Below, piece after piece: positions 1 through 9,093 of a stretch of 64,000 bases of DNA (the stretch's first letter is position 1; each line of letters starts with the position of its first letter). The notes beneath the pieces are model-generated. The model had not been told where the DNA came from. It ran no database searches and saw only the letters and a list, made by a program, of their open reading frames with translations. The DNA is from Pseudomonas sp. 6D_7.1_Bac1 (GTDB lineage Bacteria; Pseudomonadota; Gammaproteobacteria; Pseudomonadales; Pseudomonadaceae): NCBI RefSeq assembly GCF_025465945.1, contig NZ_JANLNW010000070.1:57131-121130 (forward strand), in the 5' to 3' direction. The position numbers and the translations under genes were made by a program.

Positions 1-3000
1 TGAAAGACCGGTTCGCTGCCTTCATTGCGCAGCGACAGTGGCGCGGCCAGCAACGGCCCTTGCAGCTTGAGCCCCGGCTGATTATTGCTCAGCTCGCGGG
101 TTTCATTGCCAACGCTCAGTTGCGCCGCCCAGTTGGCTTCCGGTTTACCCAGCAGGCCTCGGCCTGCAAGGAACAGCGAATTACGCTCCTGGGTCGACAA
201 GTATCGGCTGGCGGCCAGTTGATCGGACAGTTCGAACAACCGCTCGTCACGCTTGCCCTTGTCCAGATCGTTCTCTTCCAGCAACGCCAGTATCAGCGCC
301 TGATCGCGCAACGGACTGCCGTAATCGGCCAGCCAGTCATTCGGTTTGCGTGAGGCGGCAAGACCCGCGAGCAAGGCTTGGTCCGCGCGTGGTTGATCGC
401 CCATTTTCTGCAAGGCAATCGACAGCTGTACCAGCGGCAGACCGGAACGGGCATCGGTGCGGCGATCGAACAGGCTGCGCAGCGCCCCCAGTGGCGCCTG
501 TTGGCTACGGGCCAACACCAGACCGGCGTAGGCCTGCACGGCAAAGCGGGTGTGCTCGGCGTTTTCGCTGTAGTTCACCTCGATCAGGTTGCGCTCTTGC
601 AGGTAACGCAGCAGTCGCTCGCTGGCCTTTTTCAGCGCCTCGGGCGGTACGGCAAAACCCTGGTCGCGAGCGCGCAGCAGGAAGTCGGTGACATAGGCGG
701 TCAGCCAGTATTCTTCTTCGCCATCGGCGCCCCACAGCCCAAAGCTGCCGTTGTAGCGCTGCATGCCCAGCAGGCGCTCGATACCGAGTTCGATCTTGCG
801 CTTGCGGTCCGCGTCCGGCTCGCCTTCCAGGCCAAGCCGTTTCAGGCTCGCGGCGTCGGCATAGAGCGATGGATACAGACCGCTGGCGGTTTGTTCCAGA
901 CAACCATAAGGGTAAGCCTTGAGTGCACGAATCTGCTCGCCAAGGTTCAGCGGCGGCCGGCTCGACAGGCTGAGCAAGGCTTCACGCCCGGCTGGTTCGA
1001 ACAGCGACAACTCACCTTCCGGCAAGCTCCACGGTTGATCCTTGAGCACCGCACGATAGTGCTTGAGCAACGCCGGATACGCTGGGCGCACGCCCAGGGT
1101 CCACTCGCGGGTGAAGGGCGGCAGGTTCTCGCCCGGCAGGTCGAGACCGTTGACCAGCACCTTGACCTTGCCCTGACCGAAACCGCCGAGGGCACGCACC
1201 GCAATCCGCAGCGTGGTGCGCTGGCCCTGGTTCAGTTGCACGCTTTGAGACGACTCGTCGACCAGGGCCAATTGCCCCTCGGCACTCAGTTGCACATCGA
1301 GTTTCTGTGCCTTGCCCGACAGGTTCGACAGGTCCAGCGCCAACGTGGTCTGGTCGCCACCGGCGAGGAAGCGTGGTGCCGACAGTTCGGCAATCAGCGG
1401 CGCGGCGATCACTGTTTTGCCTTCGGCCATGCCGTAGCGATCATCGGTCCAGGCCTGGGCCATCAAACGCAGTTCGCCGTTGAAGTCAGGGATGTTGACG
1501 CTGACTTCGCCTTCGCCCTGTTCGTTCAGGGTCACCGGTGCGCTTTGCAGGGCGACGATGGTCACGCTGGTGTCCGGGCGTTTGCCGCCCTTGGCCAGTG
1601 CCGCGTCACCACCGAAGGCCAGACTGGCCAAACGCCCCTGGCCGGCCTCGATCAGTTGCCCATAAACGTCGAGTTGGTCGGCACTGTAGGCCTTGCGGCC
1701 AAACAGGCTGGAGTACGGGTCCGGCGTCGGGTACTCGGTGATGTTGAGGATGCCGACGTCGACCGCCGCCAGCAGCACATGCACCTGTTGCGGCACGCTG
1801 CCATCGGCGTTTTTCGCTTGAACCTTCACCGTCAGTGGTTGTTTCGGGCGCATTTTTTCCGGTGCCGTCAGGCCCAGAGCGAGTTTGCGCTGAGTCCGGT
1901 CAAGCGGCAGATGCAGCACGCCGACCGCACGTTTTGGGGTGACGTTGGCTTTGCGCTCGCCGGGACGAATCACCAGTGCACTGACGTACAGATCGTGGCG
2001 CGACCACTTCGGATCGAGCTTCACCGCGAAGCTTTTGCCTTCGGCCGGCACATCGATTGCCTGCCACCACAACGGGCCATCTGCCGATTCCACCAGCAGA
2101 TAACCCTTGCCGGCAGCCGGTGGCGTCACGGTGACATTGGCCGTATCGCCATCGCCGTAGGCCGGTTTATCCAGTGCCAGTTTGACCTGGTCGGGACGCA
2201 CCGCACCGCCTCCGGCGTTGTCCTGAGCACGGTAGCCGGCCCAGAAGCGCAGGCTGCTGACGATGCCGGTTTGTGGGTCTTCGACTTCGACGCGGTACGG
2301 GCCCCACTCCACCGGGAAGCTGACCTTCGCCGTGTCGCCCGCCTTGATGCTGAGGGTTTCTTCGTCGAGGTTGAGGAATTTTTCGTTGAAGTGATAGCTC
2401 CAGCCATCGTTCTGCGAGTAGTTCCAGTAGTAGTCGCGGCGCTCACGGATCAGCCGCACCTTGAGGTTGTCGGCGGCCAGCTTCTGACCTTCGTTGTTGG
2501 CCATCAACAGTTCGAACTCGACCGGACCATCGCCGTTGGTTTCTTCACCCTTGAATAACGCACGCAGGCCCGGCAAACGATCTGCCGGCCACACCGGTTG
2601 CACCACGCGGCGGGTAATCGGCCGGCCACCGGACTCGTGCAGGCTGGCCTGAACGATCAGTTGCAGCGGCGACTTGGCCGCGGCCCATTTGCTCTCAAGG
2701 GAAATCACCGCCTCGCCATTGGCGTCCAGCACCGTTTCATCCAGCTCCAGGTCCTGGCTCAGCTCTACTTCAGTGACCGAGCCAAATTGATAACCCGGTA
2801 AACCTTTGACCGCCTCACGCAAGGGCCGCACGTAAACCTGACCACTCAAGCGATTGCCCGACGCCGGCGCGCCGTAGAGGTAACGACCGTTGACGCTGAT
2901 TTCAGCGGTGTCAGCCGGTTTGATCGGCACATCGCTGCCCTTGAGTTCCAGGGCCAGGCGTTCAGGCAGGAAATCTTCGACCAGGAATTCGTAGAGCTGC

Positions 3001-4391
3001 GGCTTGCCGTCGCCCAGGTCGAACACCAATTGCCAGCGCCCGGTCGGCGCTTCGCCGGCCAGTTGCAGTTGATATTGATAGAGCCCCGAGGCATCAGCGT
3101 CCCAGACGAACTTGCGGCTGACTTGCGCATCCGGCCGGCGCACTTCGACGCTGACCGGCTGCGGTTTGACCGCGTTGCCGTCCTTGTCTCGCAGCAAGGC
3201 ATTGAGCAGTACGGTTTCGCCGGGGCGGTAGAGATCGCGCGGGCCGAACACGAAGAACTGCAGCGGATGGGCTTGCGGCCCGGCAATGTTGAACTCGGCC
3301 AGGTCCAGCGCCGCACTGTTGAGACGCAGCATGCTGGTTTGTTCGCCCTGATGGGCCAGCAGCACCTCGGCCTTTTTCGGCAGCGGCAACTCAGCGTGGC
3401 CGCCCTTCTCGGTTTTGCCCTGGCCGAGCACACGGCCATCGGCGTCGAGCAGTTCAAGGTTGACGTCGTCCAGCGCTTTGCCGCCTTCGAGGGCTTGGGT
3501 GAACACGTCCAGACGGTTCTGGTAACGGTGCACCGACAAGCCGATGTCACTGAGGGTGAACAAGGTCGCCGGTTGCGAGTAGCTGTAAGTACCAGAGGCA
3601 CGCATCACCGCTAGATAGACGCCCGGCTGCTGCAACGGCTTGAGGCCGGCGATCGGCAGCAGCAAGGTTTCGCGGGTGTTGCGCGCCGGGTTCAGGTCGA
3701 AGCGGCCGCCGTAGACCAGATCGGCCATCGGCAGCAGTTCACGGGATTCATAACTTTGCAGACTGCTGTTGCGCCCCCATTGGGTGAGGAACGCCGGCAG
3801 CGATTCGGGTTTGATACGGAAGAATTCGACGTCGATCTTGTCGACGTTCAGCGCGATCACCGGCAAGCCTTCCGCCAGACGAGTCGGCAGCAAGGTGCCA
3901 CGACTGGCGAAACCCACGGTCGGTTGCAGGTCACGGGTTTCCAGACGGCTGACGTATTCGGCGGCCAGTTTGGCATCGTTCACCCCCAACAGTCCGGCAT
4001 CGACGGTCAGCACCAGTTTGCGCTGCGGCTCAAGATGGCGCAGGCGCAGTTCCATCAGGTTGTCCGAGAGTTCCCAGGCGCCATCGACCTTGCCGGTCTT
4101 GCTGTCCACCAGGTGCAGTTTGTCGGCAAACTTCTGTTGCGGGTCCAGCGGCACCGAAAAACTCACCGACAGCGTGCTGGCGCCGTCGAGCTGGATTTCC
4201 GAGACATCCACCACGCTCAGCTCACGGCCGGCGTAACGCTGCTTCAACGCAGCGACATCCTGAACGGCCTTGGGCGTCGTGGCCGCAGCCGCTGGCGGTG
4301 CGGAACTGGCCGGAGCCTTGCTGGAGGTCGATGAATCGCAGGCGCTGAGCAGCGTCAGCGCGCAGGCCAGAAACAATCCTTTGTTAAACAT
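1..4391 (-). CDS. alpha-2-macroglobulin family lipoprotein (partial, C-terminus outside window)
   Basis: The visible 1463 residues run off the left edge. Bacterial alpha-2-macroglobulins are thought to trap foreign proteases in the periplasm, working beside the repair penicillin-binding protein PbpC. The N-terminus is a lipoprotein signal ending in a lipobox LSAC, with lipidated Cys18. Asp at +2 is, by the E. coli rule, an inner-membrane retention signal. After a Ser/Ala/Pro-rich linker come MG-type beta domains. The thioester motif CLEQ is at residues 1164-1167 (plus-strand bases 891-902), so this is the thioester-bearing class rather than the MagD-like class lacking it. The family is usually about 1600-1650 residues, so roughly 150-200 are missing. 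A pbpC partner would be expected just beyond base 1. The opposite strand carries long spurious open frames. Confidence 0.93.
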   Translation of the reverse strand, partial: MFNKGLFLACALTLLSACDSSTSSKAPASSAPPAAAATTPKAVQDVAALKQRYAGRELSVVDVSEIQLDGASTLSVSFSVPLDPQQKFADKLHLVDSKTGKVDGAWELSDNLMELRLRHLEPQRKLVLTVDAGLLGVNDAKLAAEYVSRLETRDLQPTVGFASRGTLLPTRLAEGLPVIALNVDKIDVEFFRIKPESLPAFLTQWGRNSSLQSYESRELLPMADLVYGGRFDLNPARNTRETLLLPIAGLKPLQQPGVYLAVMRASGTYSYSQPATLFTLSDIGLSVHRYQNRLDVFTQALEGGKALDDVNLELLDADGRVLGQGKTEKGGHAELPLPKKAEVLLAHQGEQTSMLRLNSAALDLAEFNIAGPQAHPLQFFVFGPRDLYRPGETVLLNALLRDKDGNAVKPQPVSVEVRRPDAQVSRKFVWDADASGLYQYQLQLAGEAPTGRWQLVFDLGDGKPQLYEFLVEDFLPERLALELKGSDVPIKPADTAEISVNGRYLYGAPASGNRLSGQVYVRPLREAVKGLPGYQFGSVTEVELSQDLELDETVLDANGEAVISLESKWAAAKSPLQLIVQASLHESGGRPITRRVVQPVWPADRLPGLRALFKGEETNGDGPVEFELLMANNEGQKLAADNLKVRLIRERRDYYWNYSQNDGWSYHFNEKFLNLDEETLSIKAGDTAKVSFPVEWGPYRVEVEDPQTGIVSSLRFWAGYRAQDNAGGGAVRPDQVKLALDKPAYGDGDTANVTVTPPAAGKGYLLVESADGPLWWQAIDVPAEGKSFAVKLDPKWSRHDLYVSALVIRPGERKANVTPKRAVGVLHLPLDRTQRKLALGLTAPEKMRPKQPLTVKVQAKNADGSVPQQVHVLLAAVDVGILNITEYPTPDPYSSLFGRKAYSADQLDVYGQLIEAGQGRLASLAFGGDAALAKGGKRPDTSVTIVALQSAPVTLNEQGEGEVSVNIPDFNGELRLMAQAWTDDRYGMAEGKTVIAAPLIAELSAPRFLAGGDQTTLALDLSNLSGKAQKLDVQLSAEGQLALVDESSQSVQLNQGQRTTLRIAVRALGGFGQGKVKVLVNGLDLPGENLPPFTREWTLGVRPAYPALLKHYRAVLKDQPWSLPEGELSLFEPAGREALLSLSSRPPLNLGEQIRALKAYPYGCLEQTASGLYPSLYADAASLKRLGLEGEPDADRKRKIELGIERLLGMQRYNGSFGLWGADGEEEYWLTAYVTDFLLRARDQGFAVPPEALKKASERLLRYLQERNLIEVNYSENAEHTRFAVQAYAGLVLARSQQAPLGALRSLFDRRTDARSGLPLVQLSIALQKMGDQPRADQALLAGLAASRKPNDWLADYGSPLRDQALILALLEENDLDKGKRDERLFELSDQLAASRYLSTQERNSLFLAGRGLLGKPEANWAAQLSVGNETRELSNNQPGLKLQGPLLAAPLSLRNEGSEPVF

Positions 4392-4478
4392 GGGGCACTC
4401 GTTGGCTGGTGTATCGAAGGGTTGAACTATAGCCCAAGCGCTTGCCGGGCTGGTCGGATTGACCGACGGCGTACAAAC

Positions 4479-4503
4479 CTGTGGCGAGGGAGCTTGCTCC
4501 CGC
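4479..4503. repeat. solitary REP palindrome
   Basis: A short palindrome of the GTGGCGAGGGAGCTTGCTCCC type, one of the common repetitive extragenic palindromes of P. fluorescens. It is single rather than paired, and lies upstream of the alpha-2-macroglobulin gene. Confidence 0.75.
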
Positions 4504-4546
4504 TTGAGGGCATAAGTATCTGTACATATTTTCGTTCTGCCCCCCT

Positions 4547-4705
4547 GTAGCAGCTGCCGAGCCTGAGAGGTTGCGTTCGAGGACGAAGTCCTCGCAAATC
4601 CTGTGCACGCGGTTTGCCTGAAAGAACGTATTGCCTGATTTTACGACCGCTGCGTCCGGATGCGGCCCAGACCGAACGCAGCCTCGCAGGCTCGGCAGCT
4701 GCTAC
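4547..4705 (+). repeat. 159-bp palindromic MITE-like element, copy 1
   Basis: The ends form a 33-bp inverted repeat with two mismatches, starting GTAGCAGCTGCCGAGCC and ending with its complement. A second copy of the same length lies in reverse orientation at 6190-6348, so the two bracket the MATE gene. No open frame of note is inside. With the REP at 4479 it accounts for most of the 432-base gap between the alpha-2-macroglobulin and MATE genes. Confidence 0.85.
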
Positions 4706-4823
4706 GAGTCATGCGTTGCCCCGGAATCTCTTAACTGTCTGGTAAGTAGGACAAGCCCCCTAGCCACAAGAGCACTCAACGTCGGTTCTGCCGCTACAAT
4801 GCCTGCTCTCGCAAGGAGCCTGA

Positions 4824-6173
4824 ATGTCTACGCTGATTACCGACTGGCGCGATCGCTCGACCCATCGCCGTGTCTGGGCGCTTGCCGCGCCGATGATTCT
4901 TTCGAACATTTCCGTGCCGCTGGTGGCGCTGGTCGACAGCACGGTGATCGGTCACCTGCCCCACGCCCATCAGCTTGGCGCCGTCGCAGTGGGCGCCAGC
5001 CTGTACACGTTTCTGGCCTGGGCCATGGGTTTCCTGCGCATGGGCTCCACCGGGTTCGCGGCGCAGGCGGCCGGGCGCGGTGACGGCGCGGCGTTGCGGC
5101 AGATCCTGCTGCAAGGCTTGCTATTGGCGATGGGCTTGTCGCTGCTGCTCGGAATGCTTGGCGTTCCGCTGAGCGGTGTGGCGCTGCACTTCATGCAGCC
5201 ATCTGCCGAACTCGATCAACTGACCCGGGAGTTTTTCCACACCCGGCTGTTTGGCCTACCGGCGGCGCTGGCCAGTTATGCGTTGGTCGGCTGGTTTCTC
5301 GGCACCCAGAACGCCCGTGCCCCGCTGGCGATTCTGTTGACCACCAATCTGGTGAACATCGCCCTCAACCTGTGGTTCGTCATTGGTCTGCAATGGGGTG
5401 TGGTCGGGGCGGCCCACGCTTCCGTGATCGCCGAATGGACCGGCGCCCTGCTCGGCCTGGCCATGACGCGTAGCGCCCTGCGCGCCTACCCAGGGCATAT
5501 CGCCTGGGCGGCACTGGCGTTGTGGCAAAGCTGGCGGCCGCTGCTGACAGTCAACCGCGACATTTTCATTCGCAGCCTGGCGCTGCAATCGGTGTTTTTC
5601 ATGGTCACCGTGCAAGGCGCACGGCTCGGCGATGCGACGGTGGCGGCCAATGCCCTGCTATTAAATGGTTTGCTGTTGACGGCCCACGCCCTGGATGGCC
5701 TGGCCCATGCGGTGGAGGCGTTGTGCGGTCACGCCATCGGCGCTCGCGACCGCCAGGCTTTACGCCGATCCCTGGTGGTGGCCTGCGGCTGGTCATTGAT
5801 TGCCAGCCTGGGGTTTGCGCTGCTGTTCCTGTGCGCCGGTCATCTGTTCATCAAGATGCAAACCAACATCCAGAGCGTGCGCGACACCGCGTTCATCTAC
5901 CTGCCGTATCTCGCCGCACTGCCGCTGATCGCTGTCTGGAGCTACTTGCTCGATGGCCTGTTCATCGGCGCCACCCGTGCCCGGGAAATGCGCAACGGCA
6001 TGCTGCTGACGGTGTTGGTGTTGTTGCCATTTGCCTGGGCCTTGCAAGACTTCGGCAACCACGGACTGTGGCTGACCTTTCTGCTGTTCATGTTGCTGCG
6101 CAGCCTGACACTTGGAGCGATCGCCTGGAACCTGCGCAAGAACGATGGCTGGTTCACAGGTTTAGCTCACTGA
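4824..6173 (+). CDS. MATE family efflux transporter (DinF-like)
   Basis: A 449-residue polytopic inner-membrane protein in which about twelve hydrophobic segments can be seen. The N-terminal helix region has the MATE features ALAAPMILSNISVPLVALVD and a TVIGHL motif, as in the DinF/NorM branch that exports cationic drugs or oxidants in exchange for Na+ or H+. The start is supported by AAGGAG ten bases upstream. The gene stands alone between two inverted copies of a 159-bp repeat and converges with the VgrG/DUF4123 pair to its right. The substrate cannot be told from sequence. Confidence 0.92.
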   Translation: MSTLITDWRDRSTHRRVWALAAPMILSNISVPLVALVDSTVIGHLPHAHQLGAVAVGASLYTFLAWAMGFLRMGSTGFAAQAAGRGDGAALRQILLQGLLLAMGLSLLLGMLGVPLSGVALHFMQPSAELDQLTREFFHTRLFGLPAALASYALVGWFLGTQNARAPLAILLTTNLVNIALNLWFVIGLQWGVVGAAHASVIAEWTGALLGLAMTRSALRAYPGHIAWAALALWQSWRPLLTVNRDIFIRSLALQSVFFMVTVQGARLGDATVAANALLLNGLLLTAHALDGLAHAVEALCGHAIGARDRQALRRSLVVACGWSLIASLGFALLFLCAGHLFIKMQTNIQSVRDTAFIYLPYLAALPLIAVWSYLLDGLFIGATRAREMRNGMLLTVLVLLPFAWALQDFGNHGLWLTFLLFMLLRSLTLGAIAWNLRKNDGWFTGLAH

Positions 6174-6189
6174 ACCGGCGCGGTCTGGA

Positions 6190-6348
6190 GTAGCAACTGC
6201 CGAGCCTGCGAGGCTGCGTTCGGTCTGGGCCGCATCCGGACGCAGCGGTCGTAAAATCAGGCACCGCGCTCTTTCAGGCCAACCGCGTACTCAGGATTTG
6301 CGAGGACTGCGTCCTCGAACGCAGCCTCGCAGGCTCGGCAGCTGCTAC
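6190..6348 (-). repeat. 159-bp palindromic MITE-like element, copy 2 (inverted)
   Basis: The reverse complement of this segment matches the element at 4547-4705 over its whole length with scattered differences, including the core around CCTGATTTTACGACCGC. It sits between the end of the MATE gene and the end of the DUF4123 gene and fills most of that convergent gap. Confidence 0.85.
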
Positions 6349-6393
6349 GAGTGCAGTTCTTCATCGTCATTTGCCCATACGAGCGCGGTGATG

Positions 6394-7179
6394 TCAGGAT
6401 CGATCGTTCTGCCAACGATTGCGCAAGCTGTCGAGCCGTTCTTGCTGAGTCCGCCCCGGCAGATGTTCTTCAGGCGTGGCTGACGGGTACTGCAAGCGTA
6501 GCCGCAACCAGCCATCGAGGACTGCGCTTTCGCTGAAACCCTGTTCGAGTCCTTCCTGCACACAGGACCAGATCGCGTCAAAGTCGTGGCCCGTCGAGCG
6601 ACTCCAGTGCCAGGCATGCCGCTCCAGCAGGCACGCCTGCAACTTACCCTGCTGGTGAAGGCTGAGGTTGTCTTCGATGGCCAGTTCGCTGACAGCCAAT
6701 CGCGGGTTGACCAAATACTGCCAACCCAAACTGCCGATCGCCCGGTCTGCCCAGGTCCCGCCATACCAGTACACCTTATCGATCGGCCCCAGCCAGCGGC
6801 TCAGTTCGCGGGCATCACAGGCATCAAAAAAATAACTGGCGATAAAGGGGTTGTAGTAGCTCAGCAGGCCTCTGTAATGAAGCCCGAACGTGACCGTGAG
6901 CATACGTCGAAGGTGCCCAAGCAATTGCTCCGAGGGTGCGGAGCTGACCAGCAGCAACCCCGGCCAGTCCGCCGGCTCGCCGTGGCAACAGTGCGCCAGA
7001 GACGGTTGTGCCGATAGTTCGATCAACTGCGGCCCCTGGTCGCGCAACACATGCAGGTCGGTGTTTTCGAACAGCGGGTAACGCGGTGCATCGGCAAAAC
7101 GCTGCTGCAGATTGCGCCCGGCATCCGGCGAGCCCGGGACATCCAGCAAGAGCCATTGCGCCGACTGGACAGCGATCAT
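6394..7179 (-). CDS. DUF4123 domain protein, probable T6SS effector-loading adaptor
   Basis: 261 residues from the ATG that overlaps the vgrG stop codon by four bases (ATGA). A longer frame continues upstream inside vgrG, but the coupled start is preferred. DUF4123 proteins (Tap/TEC chaperones) bind the tip of a VgrG and load a specific cytoplasmic effector, whose gene normally follows directly. The product has the family look: a globular N-terminal half (AQWLLLDVPGS, LLLVSSAP) and a central YYNPFIASYFF segment. Here no effector gene follows; only the 159-bp repeat and the convergent MATE gene lie downstream. Confidence 0.8.
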   Translation of the reverse strand: MIAVQSAQWLLLDVPGSPDAGRNLQQRFADAPRYPLFENTDLHVLRDQGPQLIELSAQPSLAHCCHGEPADWPGLLLVSSAPSEQLLGHLRRMLTVTFGLHYRGLLSYYNPFIASYFFDACDARELSRWLGPIDKVYWYGGTWADRAIGSLGWQYLVNPRLAVSELAIEDNLSLHQQGKLQACLLERHAWHWSRSTGHDFDAIWSCVQEGLEQGFSESAVLDGWLRLRLQYPSATPEEHLPGRTQQERLDSLRNRWQNDRS

Positions 7180-8594
7180 GCCGCACCACTTTGGCCAAGC
7201 CCTGCCAGCGTGCGGCAGACACAGATCGCTTGCTGGCAATACATGAAACTGCCCCCGCCGGGTATCAAGCACAGCAACACCAAGGGCTGACTGCTCTGGA
7301 CCAACGTCAACAAGTCATCGCGGCCAGCCGATGGCAAATCCTCCAGAGCCGGGGTCGACTCCCCGACCGGTACTGGCTCCACTGCCTGGAGGCTGTCCTC
7401 GTTTGCCGAGGGCGGGGGTGCTTCGCAAGGCAATACGGTATCAGCCGTGAACGCTGCCCCCTGAAATACACCGATTATCAATGGCTGATCCGGGTCGCCG
7501 TCGATAAAGCTCACACAGACCTCAACCCCCGCCGTTAATGCGGCAACCGTGTCGGCAGACAGTTGGGGCGAGACCGGCAGCCAGCAGTGGCTGGGTCTTG
7601 CGCCCTCGCCCTGATACAGCCAATCAAACTGCACGGCGATGCGTTGCGCTAAGTCACTGTGTACATCGTCCACCTCGATCACCCAGCCACGTTGCACACT
7701 GTTCATCCGTGGCTTCACGCTCGGGCAAAACGCTGCGAACGGCGTCTCCCAGGGAATCGCACAAATGCGGTTCTGATAGCGCGGCATCTGCGCCTGGCTA
7801 CCCGAATGCTCGACTCGGGTCAGCAACCACAAGTGATTCCAGTCAGCACAGGGATGGCCCGACAACGGCATCAGTACGCCGCTACGCACGTTCGGCAGAT
7901 CCGTTTCGCCCTCTGCGACGGTTTTCAACACCCTGCCCTGACCGGCCACATCGGCGTGAGCATGAACCTTGAATCGCCTGACAGCAGGCACAGTGCCCAG
8001 CGCATCAAAGGTTGCGCTGTCGCTTAGACACAAGCTTCGTCGAGAGTCGGTAAAGATCAGACAATGGCCGCCCTTGCGGTGCAGGAAGTGGTAATGAATC
8101 TGTGCTTGCTCGCACAGGCGCTGCACAAACGCTAAATCCGATTCGCGGTATTGAGTACAAAAGTCCCGCACGGGGTAGTCGCTCTTGAGCTCGAATCGAC
8201 AGGATTTTTCGTTTATGCCGTGCTCCTTCAGTACCTGAACCAGAATCTGCGGGACTGACAGCCCGGTGAATATTCGCTGGTTGAAGCGTTGCGCCAGGCA
8301 GGCCAGTCTCGGACCCAGGCACAGACGCCAGAGCGCAGGCACCGCGTCGTCGTGAAGCGGAGTGAGGTCATGAATCTGTCCATGGATACCGGTGCCCGCC
8401 CCCCCGAAACCCAGGTACGCCGAACGAAACATCAGGCTGGCGATGTCCAGCCGCAACTCATCGAGCTGCAGGTCCAGCTGGAAAGCAAAGGGTTGGCTGA
8501 TGGACTCGCTACCGGTAAAGGCTACAACGGCAAAGGGTTGGGGCTGACCCGCTATCTCCAGACGAAATGACGGCTCGTTGACAGAATCGAACAT
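7176..8594 (-). CDS. vgrG: short VgrG, type VI secretion spike protein
   Basis: 472 residues. VgrG trimers cap the Hcp tube and puncture the target envelope. The N-terminal ~330 residues read as the gp27-like base: FAVVAFTGSESISQPF at the start, then RDFCTQYRESDLAFVQRLCE. Around residues 340-400 comes the gp5-like OB fold with the SFIDGDPDQPLIIG signature. The protein then stops after about 70 more residues with a Cys-rich hydrophobic tail, so it lacks the long beta-helical needle and DUF2345 extension of the 600-700-residue VgrGs. It overlaps the DUF4123 adaptor by four bases, an orphan vgrG-adaptor pair away from any T6SS core cluster. No strong ribosome site precedes the start. Confidence 0.9.
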   Translation of the reverse strand: MFDSVNEPSFRLEIAGQPQPFAVVAFTGSESISQPFAFQLDLQLDELRLDIASLMFRSAYLGFGGAGTGIHGQIHDLTPLHDDAVPALWRLCLGPRLACLAQRFNQRIFTGLSVPQILVQVLKEHGINEKSCRFELKSDYPVRDFCTQYRESDLAFVQRLCEQAQIHYHFLHRKGGHCLIFTDSRRSLCLSDSATFDALGTVPAVRRFKVHAHADVAGQGRVLKTVAEGETDLPNVRSGVLMPLSGHPCADWNHLWLLTRVEHSGSQAQMPRYQNRICAIPWETPFAAFCPSVKPRMNSVQRGWVIEVDDVHSDLAQRIAVQFDWLYQGEGARPSHCWLPVSPQLSADTVAALTAGVEVCVSFIDGDPDQPLIIGVFQGAAFTADTVLPCEAPPPSANEDSLQAVEPVPVGESTPALEDLPSAGRDDLLTLVQSSQPLVLLCLIPGGGSFMYCQQAICVCRTLAGLGQSGAA

Positions 8595-8769
8595 CGGCGT
8601 GTCTCTACAGGAGGGGCGGCCGGGGATTCTCGCTGAGAGACATGGCCGAGTAGAGTGCCGAAATACAACTTAGGAAATGGCCTACGTGAAATAGAGACCA
8701 CACATCGTTGATAGTGCAGGCGCGTGGAAAATCGCTGCGAAGATAAAGAAATGCCGTACCAGGTCTTCC

Positions 8770-8797
8770 GAAAACTCCACATTACGTGGAGTCTTTT
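8770..8797 (-). terminator. probable terminator of the speA transcript
   Basis: ACTCCAC, a five-base loop, and GTGGAGT form a seven-base perfect stem (8774-8792). On the minus strand it is followed by TTTTC and on the plus strand by CTTTTC, so it could work both ways. It lies about 300 bases after the speA stop, with the MITE at 8806-9075 inserted between gene and hairpin. Confidence 0.5.
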
Positions 8798-8805
8798 CAG
8801 ACAAC

Positions 8806-9075
8806 CTAGGGTCTGTTGACGTTTGGTGGCGAGCCGCGTTGCTGTGCCAACGTGTGCGAGGCAAGGCGCGGGATGCCGCCAATGGTTGTTCCCTTGGCAA
8901 ATCCCGCAACGCAGCCTCGCGCACGTTGGCGCGCAACCCGAAGGGACGGGACCCATTTGGCGCAGGGCGGCGTTGCTCGGAACTTATTGGGAACAACCAA
9001 ACTGCGTTCCTCGCGCCTTGCCCTGCGCCAAATGGGTCGCCGTCGCGGTCGTCACCAAACGTCAACAGACCCTAG
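8806..9075. repeat. 270-bp MITE-like element with 23-bp perfect terminal inverted repeats
   Basis: Bases 8806-8828 (CTAGGGTCTGTTGACGTTTG and three more) are exactly reverse-complementary to 9053-9075. The interior is made of shorter GC-rich palindromic blocks around GCGCAACGC-like and TTGCCTTGGC-like motifs and has no credible gene; the small open frames there are artefacts. Size, perfect ends and no transposase fit a miniature inverted-repeat element moved in trans. The rest of the 499-base gap (8595-8769) holds only vgrG upstream sequence in which I see no other feature. Confidence 0.88.
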
Positions 9076-9093
9076 TCACAGCCGCTCGTTACC

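Noticed and set aside
378..2558. 726-codon plus-strand open frame
   Set aside because: It lies antisense to the alpha-2-macroglobulin gene; its Gln/Arg/His-rich composition is the usual shadow of a GC-rich Pseudomonas gene.
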